From assembly GCA_040902105.1 (NCBI GenBank), contig JBBDXW010000058.1, positions 1-64,000 on the forward strand: a stretch of DNA of 64,000 nucleotides, in the 5' to 3' direction. Positions within the stretch are counted from its first letter, which is position 1, and each line of letters starts with the position of its first letter. This stretch comes from IDS-8 sp040902105. GTDB taxonomy: Bacteria > Pseudomonadota > Gammaproteobacteria > Steroidobacterales > Woeseiaceae. Of this stretch, positions 60,213 through 64,000 are shown in pieces. Made by a program: the position numbers and the translations under genes. The notes under the pieces were generated by a model. It saw nothing but the letters and a program-made list of their open reading frames with translations, ran no database searches and was not told the origin of the DNA.

Positions 60213-61241
60213 ATGTCAGGTAAAACCGGTGTGCGCGCTGTCTTCGCATTTTCTGTCGTTGCATGCAGCCTTTTTGCAGGAGCATTTGCCGCTGCGCAGA
60301 ACCATGCGCCAAATCCGTACGAAACCGTCGAGGGATGGGCGAAGCTTCCCGCCGACCGGGCATGGGGCGCAACCAGCGCGGTGTACCCCGCGTCCGACGG
60401 CAAGCACATCTGGGTCGCCGAACGCTGCGGCGCCAATCTCTGTGTCGACAGCGACGCCGATCCGGTCATGTTGTTCGATGCATCCGGCAATCTCGTCAAG
60501 AGCTTCGGCGCCGGCTTGATCGCCTGGCCGCACGGCATCTTCGTAGATGCCGACGGCAACGTGTGGATCGCCGACGCCGTGGGCTACGCGCCGGTACCCG
60601 AAGGCTGGGGCCATGTCGTCTACAAGTTCAGTGCCGATGGCGAGTTGTTGATGACGCTGGGAAAAAAAGGCGTCGCCGGCACCGGTCATGACACTTTCAA
60701 CAAACCTTCCGCCGTCCTGGTCGCGCCGAACGGCGATATCTTTGTGGCCGACGGCCACGATGAGGGCGGCAATAACCGAATCGTCAAGTTCTCGGAGGAA
60801 GGCGAGTTCATCAAGGAATGGGGAACCGCCGGACAGGCCGACGGAGAGTTCATTGACCCGCACGCGCTGGCGATGGATTCCCAGGGACGGCTGTTTGTCG
60901 GCGACCGCGGCAACAGCCGCATCCAGATATTCGATCAGGACGGCAAACACCTCGCGACCTGGACGCAATTCGGCCGCCCGAGCGGACTGTTCATCGATGC
61001 CAATGACGTCCTCTACTCCGCTGACTCGGAATCGAATGCAACACGCAATCCCGGCTGGAAACGGGGTATTCGCATTGGCAGCGTCAAAGACGGGTTTGTC
61101 GACGCATTCATTCCCGATCCTGAGCCGGACCAGGATAACTCGGGAACCAGCGCGGCCGAAGGGGTAGCAGTGGATGCCGTCGGCAATGTCTACGGCGCCG
61201 AGGTCGGACCAAAGGCCATCAAAAAGTACGTCAGGAAATAG
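60213..61241 (+). CDS. Secreted NHL-repeat beta-propeller protein
   Basis: A 342-aa protein with signal peptide (cut near residue 27) and about six NHL-type repeats with the pattern hydrophobic-x-D-x-x-G-x-hydrophobic-x-hydrophobic-A-D (for example IFVDADGNVWIADAVG, ALAMDSQGRLFVGDRGNSRI). It resembles the propeller of peptidyl-amidoglycolate lyase; metal ligands cannot be confirmed. Start ATG at 60213 follows GAGGGGGA. It comes 95 bp after the Ntn-hydrolase gene. Confidence 0.85.
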   Translation: MSGKTGVRAVFAFSVVACSLFAGAFAAAQNHAPNPYETVEGWAKLPADRAWGATSAVYPASDGKHIWVAERCGANLCVDSDADPVMLFDASGNLVKSFGAGLIAWPHGIFVDADGNVWIADAVGYAPVPEGWGHVVYKFSADGELLMTLGKKGVAGTGHDTFNKPSAVLVAPNGDIFVADGHDEGGNNRIVKFSEEGEFIKEWGTAGQADGEFIDPHALAMDSQGRLFVGDRGNSRIQIFDQDGKHLATWTQFGRPSGLFIDANDVLYSADSESNATRNPGWKRGIRIGSVKDGFVDAFIPDPEPDQDNSGTSAAEGVAVDAVGNVYGAEVGPKAIKKYVRK

Positions 61242-61319
61242 GCCTTTACGCCGCGGCCGGCGTGTCGGCACCAATCAATGGTAGAATTCTAACCCTTCCC
61301 AATCGGAGTACCCATCAGG

Positions 61320-62009
61320 ATGAACGAGAACATCAGTTATCTGCCGCCGGTCGCCGACCTCGCGAGCGCAGATCGCTCCAACTTTATCTGGAAATGCTAT
61401 GTGCACGTCGTTGGCGCAATTCTCGCGTTCGCCGCCATCGAAATGTATTTTTTCCAGTCCGGGATCGCGGCAGCGATTGCGGCACCGATGCTCAACAACT
61501 GGCTGATGGTCCTCGGGGCCTTCATGCTGGCAAGCTGGGGTGCCTCACACGTCGCGCACCGGGTGCAGTCGAAAAACGCGCAGTATGCCGCACTTGGGGC
61601 CTTTGTCGTTGTCGAGGCGCTGATCTTCGCGCCGATACTCTATATCGCCGATGCCACGGCGCCCGGTGTGATCGACAGTGCTGCCGGCGTAACAATTCTC
61701 GGCACTATCGGTCTCGTTGCCACCGCGATGATCACCCGCAAGGACTTTTCGTTCCTGCGCGGTTTGCTGGTCTGGATCGGCATACTGGCGCTGGTCGGCA
61801 TTGTCGCCAGCGTGTTTTTCGGCTTTGAACTGGGCACCTGGTTTTCGGTTGCGATGATCGGTTTTGCCGGTGCGGCGGTGCTCTACGACACCTCCAACAT
61901 CATGCACCACTATCCGGAAGACAAGTACGTGGCCGCGTCGATGGCACTTTTTGCCTCCATCGCGCTGATGTTCTGGTACGTCCTGCGCCTGTTCATGAGT
62001 CGCGACTAG
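61320..62009 (+). CDS. Bax inhibitor-1 / YccA-family membrane protein
   Basis: A 229-aa protein with seven hydrophobic segments. The C-terminal signature DTSNIMHHYPEDKYVAASMA and the last segment are typical of bacterial BI-1 homologues, which act as pH-sensitive calcium leak channels or modulate FtsH (YccA). ATG at 61320 follows GGAGTACC. Convergent with serS. Confidence 0.9.
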   Translation: MNENISYLPPVADLASADRSNFIWKCYVHVVGAILAFAAIEMYFFQSGIAAAIAAPMLNNWLMVLGAFMLASWGASHVAHRVQSKNAQYAALGAFVVVEALIFAPILYIADATAPGVIDSAAGVTILGTIGLVATAMITRKDFSFLRGLLVWIGILALVGIVASVFFGFELGTWFSVAMIGFAGAAVLYDTSNIMHHYPEDKYVAASMALFASIALMFWYVLRLFMSRD

Positions 62010-62052
62010 CGCGAGCGAAGGCGACACCACGGGGTTACTGGCCGGGACCGTC

Positions 62053-62237
62053 CGCATTATTCATGAACGGCACAGCGACCGGAGGAGCCTTGGTTGGTGG
62101 GGAGGGGTTTTCAGGATCGTCAAAAACATGGATGTTTTTGCGAAGCCCCCATGGATGGGTTCACGGCGGTCCTGAAAACCCCTCCCCACCAACCAAGGCT
62201 CCGTTGCCACCGACCTCGACCGTTCATGAATAATGCG
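62053..62237. repeat. Long composite inverted repeat at the serS end
   Basis: Outer arms CGCATTATTCATGAACGG (62053-62070) and its complement (62220-62237), the latter containing the serS stop codon; inner arms of 33 bp starting GGAGCCTTGGTTGGTGGGG (62084-62116) and complement at 62170-62202. Both pairs are perfect. It lies between convergent genes and is a likely bidirectional terminator that arose by inverted duplication. Confidence 0.88.
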
Positions 62238-63534
62238 TGCTGGCCGCGGTTGGGGCGGCCGCGCTCAGAACGGTCACGCCGCCCATGTAGGGCAATAGCG
62301 CGGGCGGTATGCGGATGCTGCCATCCCCCTGCTGAAAGTTCTCCATCACGGCGATGAGCGCCCGGCCCGCGGCGACGCCTGAGCCGTTCAGGGTGTGCAG
62401 CAGCTCCGGGCGGCCGGTATCGGGATTGCGCCGCCGCGCGTGCATTCGCCGCGCCTGGAAATCGGTGAAATTGCTGCACGACGAAATCTCGCGATACGCG
62501 TTCTGGCCCGGCAGCCAGACTTCAAGGTCGTAGGTCCGTGCGGCGCCGAAGCCCGTATCCCCTGAACAAAGCAATACGACGCGATACGGCAATTCGAGTC
62601 GCTGCAGAATGACTTCGGCGTGCCCCGTGAGACTTTCGAGGGCCGCCGCGGAATCACCGGCGGCGACAATCTGCACCAGTTCCACTTTCTCGAACTGATG
62701 CTGGCGGATCATGCCGCGAGTATCCCGCCCGTAAGAGCCGGCCTCGGAGCGGAAGCACGGGGTATGCGCCACGAAAAGCTTCGGCAGAGTGTCCGCGCCG
62801 AGGATACTGTCGCGTACCAGATTGGTGAGCGGCACTTCGGCCGTCGGAATCAGATAGAAAGGTGGCTCCCCCGCCGTCCTGAACAGGTCCTGGTCGAATT
62901 TCGGCAGCTGTCCGGTGCCAACAAGCGCATCGGCCTGAACGAGATACGGGACATAGGTTTCTTCGTAGCCGTGTTCCCTGGTGTGCACGTCCAGCATGAA
63001 TTGAATGAGAGCGCGCTGCAGCCGGGCCAGGCCGCCGCGAAGGACGGCAAAGCGCGATCCTGAAATGCGACTTGCGGCATCGAAGTCCAGCATGCCGAGC
63101 ACGGCACCCAGGTCGACGTGGTCACGAACCGAGAAATCGAATGCCGGCGGCTCGCCCCAGCGGCGAATCTCGACGTTGTCCGACTCGTCCTTACCGATCG
63201 GAACATCGTCGGCGAGCATGTTCGGCAAGCCGAGCTCAATGGACTTCAGTTCGTCGAGCACGTCCTGCAATTCATGCTCCGTGACATCGAGCTTGTCACC
63301 CAGGTCTTTCACCGAGCCAAGCAACTTTTCGACATCCTCGCCCTTCCCCTTCGCCCGACCGATCGACCTGGCACTGACGTTCTTTTCGTTACGCAGCGAT
63401 TCGGCTTCGATCTGCAACGCCTTGCGCCGCTCTTCCAGCCCACGATACGCAGCAACGTCGAGCAGGATGCCTCTCTGCGCGAGATTTTCGGCAACGACTT
63501 CGGTCGACTGCCTCAATAATTTCGGATCGATCAT
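62224..63534 (-). CDS. serS: Seryl-tRNA synthetase
   Basis: A 436-aa class II synthetase close to the normal length of about 430. The N-terminal coiled-coil arm (about 30-100) binds the long variable arm of tRNA-Ser; motif 2 reads CFRSEAGSYGRDTRGMIRQH and motif 3 GSGVAAGRALIAVMEN. TAEVPLTNL is the serine-binding loop. The start overlaps the rarA stop by ATGA, an arrangement common in gammaproteobacteria. Confidence 0.97.
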   Translation of the reverse strand: MIDPKLLRQSTEVVAENLAQRGILLDVAAYRGLEERRKALQIEAESLRNEKNVSARSIGRAKGKGEDVEKLLGSVKDLGDKLDVTEHELQDVLDELKSIELGLPNMLADDVPIGKDESDNVEIRRWGEPPAFDFSVRDHVDLGAVLGMLDFDAASRISGSRFAVLRGGLARLQRALIQFMLDVHTREHGYEETYVPYLVQADALVGTGQLPKFDQDLFRTAGEPPFYLIPTAEVPLTNLVRDSILGADTLPKLFVAHTPCFRSEAGSYGRDTRGMIRQHQFEKVELVQIVAAGDSAAALESLTGHAEVILQRLELPYRVVLLCSGDTGFGAARTYDLEVWLPGQNAYREISSCSNFTDFQARRMHARRRNPDTGRPELLHTLNGSGVAAGRALIAVMENFQQGDGSIRIPPALLPYMGGVTVLSAAAPTAASTHYS

Positions 63535-64000
63535 TTTCCGCTTTTTCTTGGTTCGTCTTTTTCCGGGTCGCCCTGCTGCTCGGCGTTCCTGGCAAGCTTT
63601 TCCCTTATCTGCAATTCGAGACCGCGAGGGACCGGATGATAATACTTGCGTTCCGGCATGTCGTCCGGAAAGTACGTCTCTCCTGCCGCGAACGCGTCCT
63701 GCTCGTCGTGTGCATAGCGATAGCCCTTGCCATAGCCGAGTCCCTGCATCAGGCGCGTGGGCGCGTTACGAAGGTGCATGGGAACCTCCCGCGAACCGAA
63801 TTCGCGGGCATCTGCAGCTGCGGCATTTGCCGCCTTGTAGACCGCGTTGCTCTTCGCGGCGCAGGCAAGAAATACCACCGCTTGCGCCAGCGCCAGCTCG
63901 CCTTCGGGACTGCCGAGTCGTTCGATGGCATCCCACGCGTCGAGTGTGATGCGCAATGCGCGCGGATCTGCATTGCCGATATCCTCGGACGCGACCCGAA
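63531..64000 (-). CDS. rarA: RarA (MgsA) recombination-associated ATPase, C-terminal part
   Basis: The 3' part of the gene, cut by the window edge; 156 codons are visible. The frame reads EDIGNADPRALRITLDAWDA, then LAQAVVFLACAAKSNAVYKA and VPMHLRNAPT, the C-terminal tetramerisation region of RarA. AAA+ motor motifs lie beyond the window. RarA acts at stalled replication forks. Confidence 0.93.
   Translation of the reverse strand, partial: RVASEDIGNADPRALRITLDAWDAIERLGSPEGELALAQAVVFLACAAKSNAVYKAANAAAADAREFGSREVPMHLRNAPTRLMQGLGYGKGYRYAHDEQDAFAAGETYFPDDMPERKYYHPVPRGLELQIREKLARNAEQQGDPEKDEPRKSGK

Noticed and set aside
60216..61274. 352-codon minus-strand frame opposite the NHL propeller gene
   Set aside because: Antisense of a secreted protein with clear NHL repeats; no ribosome site.

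Overview
The window is a piece of a gammaproteobacterial chromosome, probably a free-living heterotroph. The evidence is a set of secreted lipoprotein peptidases (S9A, M28, an M16 pair), a TonB-receptor fragment, GT9, BI-1, a serS-rarA pair and REP-like palindromes ending in GTAGGAGCC. I cannot name a genus from sequence alone; a marine or sediment lineage near Woeseiales or Steroidobacterales would fit, but that is inference. Two foreign elements of about 18 kb and 17.4 kb sit at neighbouring tRNA genes, only 3.5 kb apart.

Layout. 0-16.2 kb is host: S9A oligopeptidase, APC permease, GT9, M28 peptidase, dienelactone hydrolase, then a tightly coupled three-gene operon (N-formylglutamate-amidohydrolase-like, DUF1704/QEGLA zinc peptidase, GshB-like ATP-grasp ligase), an outer-membrane DUF3187 protein, an inactive/active M16 pair and a truncated TonB receptor. 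16.29-34.32 kb is element 1, inserted in tRNA-Arg(CCT) with 44-bp direct repeats. 34.4-37.8 kb is host (GNAT, peroxiredoxin, YjbQ, histidine phosphatase, two envelope proteins). 37.87-55.32 kb is element 2, in tRNA-Ser(TGA) with a 14-bp repeat. 55.3-64 kb is host (hybrid histidine kinase, Ntn-hydrolase, NHL propeller, BI-1, serS, 3' part of rarA).

Element 1 encodes a nearly complete podovirus-like virion set read leftward: TerL, portal, scaffold, DUF5309-type capsid, SU10-type adaptor, nozzle-like protein, fibre and spike, a JAMM peptidase, internal virion proteins and a tyrosine integrase. It has no recognisable DNA polymerase, primase, helicase, repressor or endolysin. Its 1.3-kb control region is full of repeats: a 263-bp tandem duplication, 14 GGTTGC hexamers in about 710 bp, a GTCTAAC palindrome, and GAGTCA iterons phased at 10 bp around an AT-rich core. 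Next to it is a small rightward operon headed by a winged-helix-like protein.

Element 2 has the order integrase, AlpA, primase-SF3 helicase, a 35-bp inverted repeat, then a scaffold-like protein, a DUF5681 (small-terminase-like) protein, two large internal-virion-like proteins (529 and 1,892 aa) and terminator-separated accessory genes. It has no TerL, portal or capsid. This resembles the arrangement of phage-inducible chromosomal islands, but with an unusual cargo of virion-interior proteins. The two elements are complementary: one could make and fill particles, the other could replicate and supply packaging and ejection factors. I propose a helper-satellite pair or a split podovirus; decay of two unrelated prophages is the main alternative.
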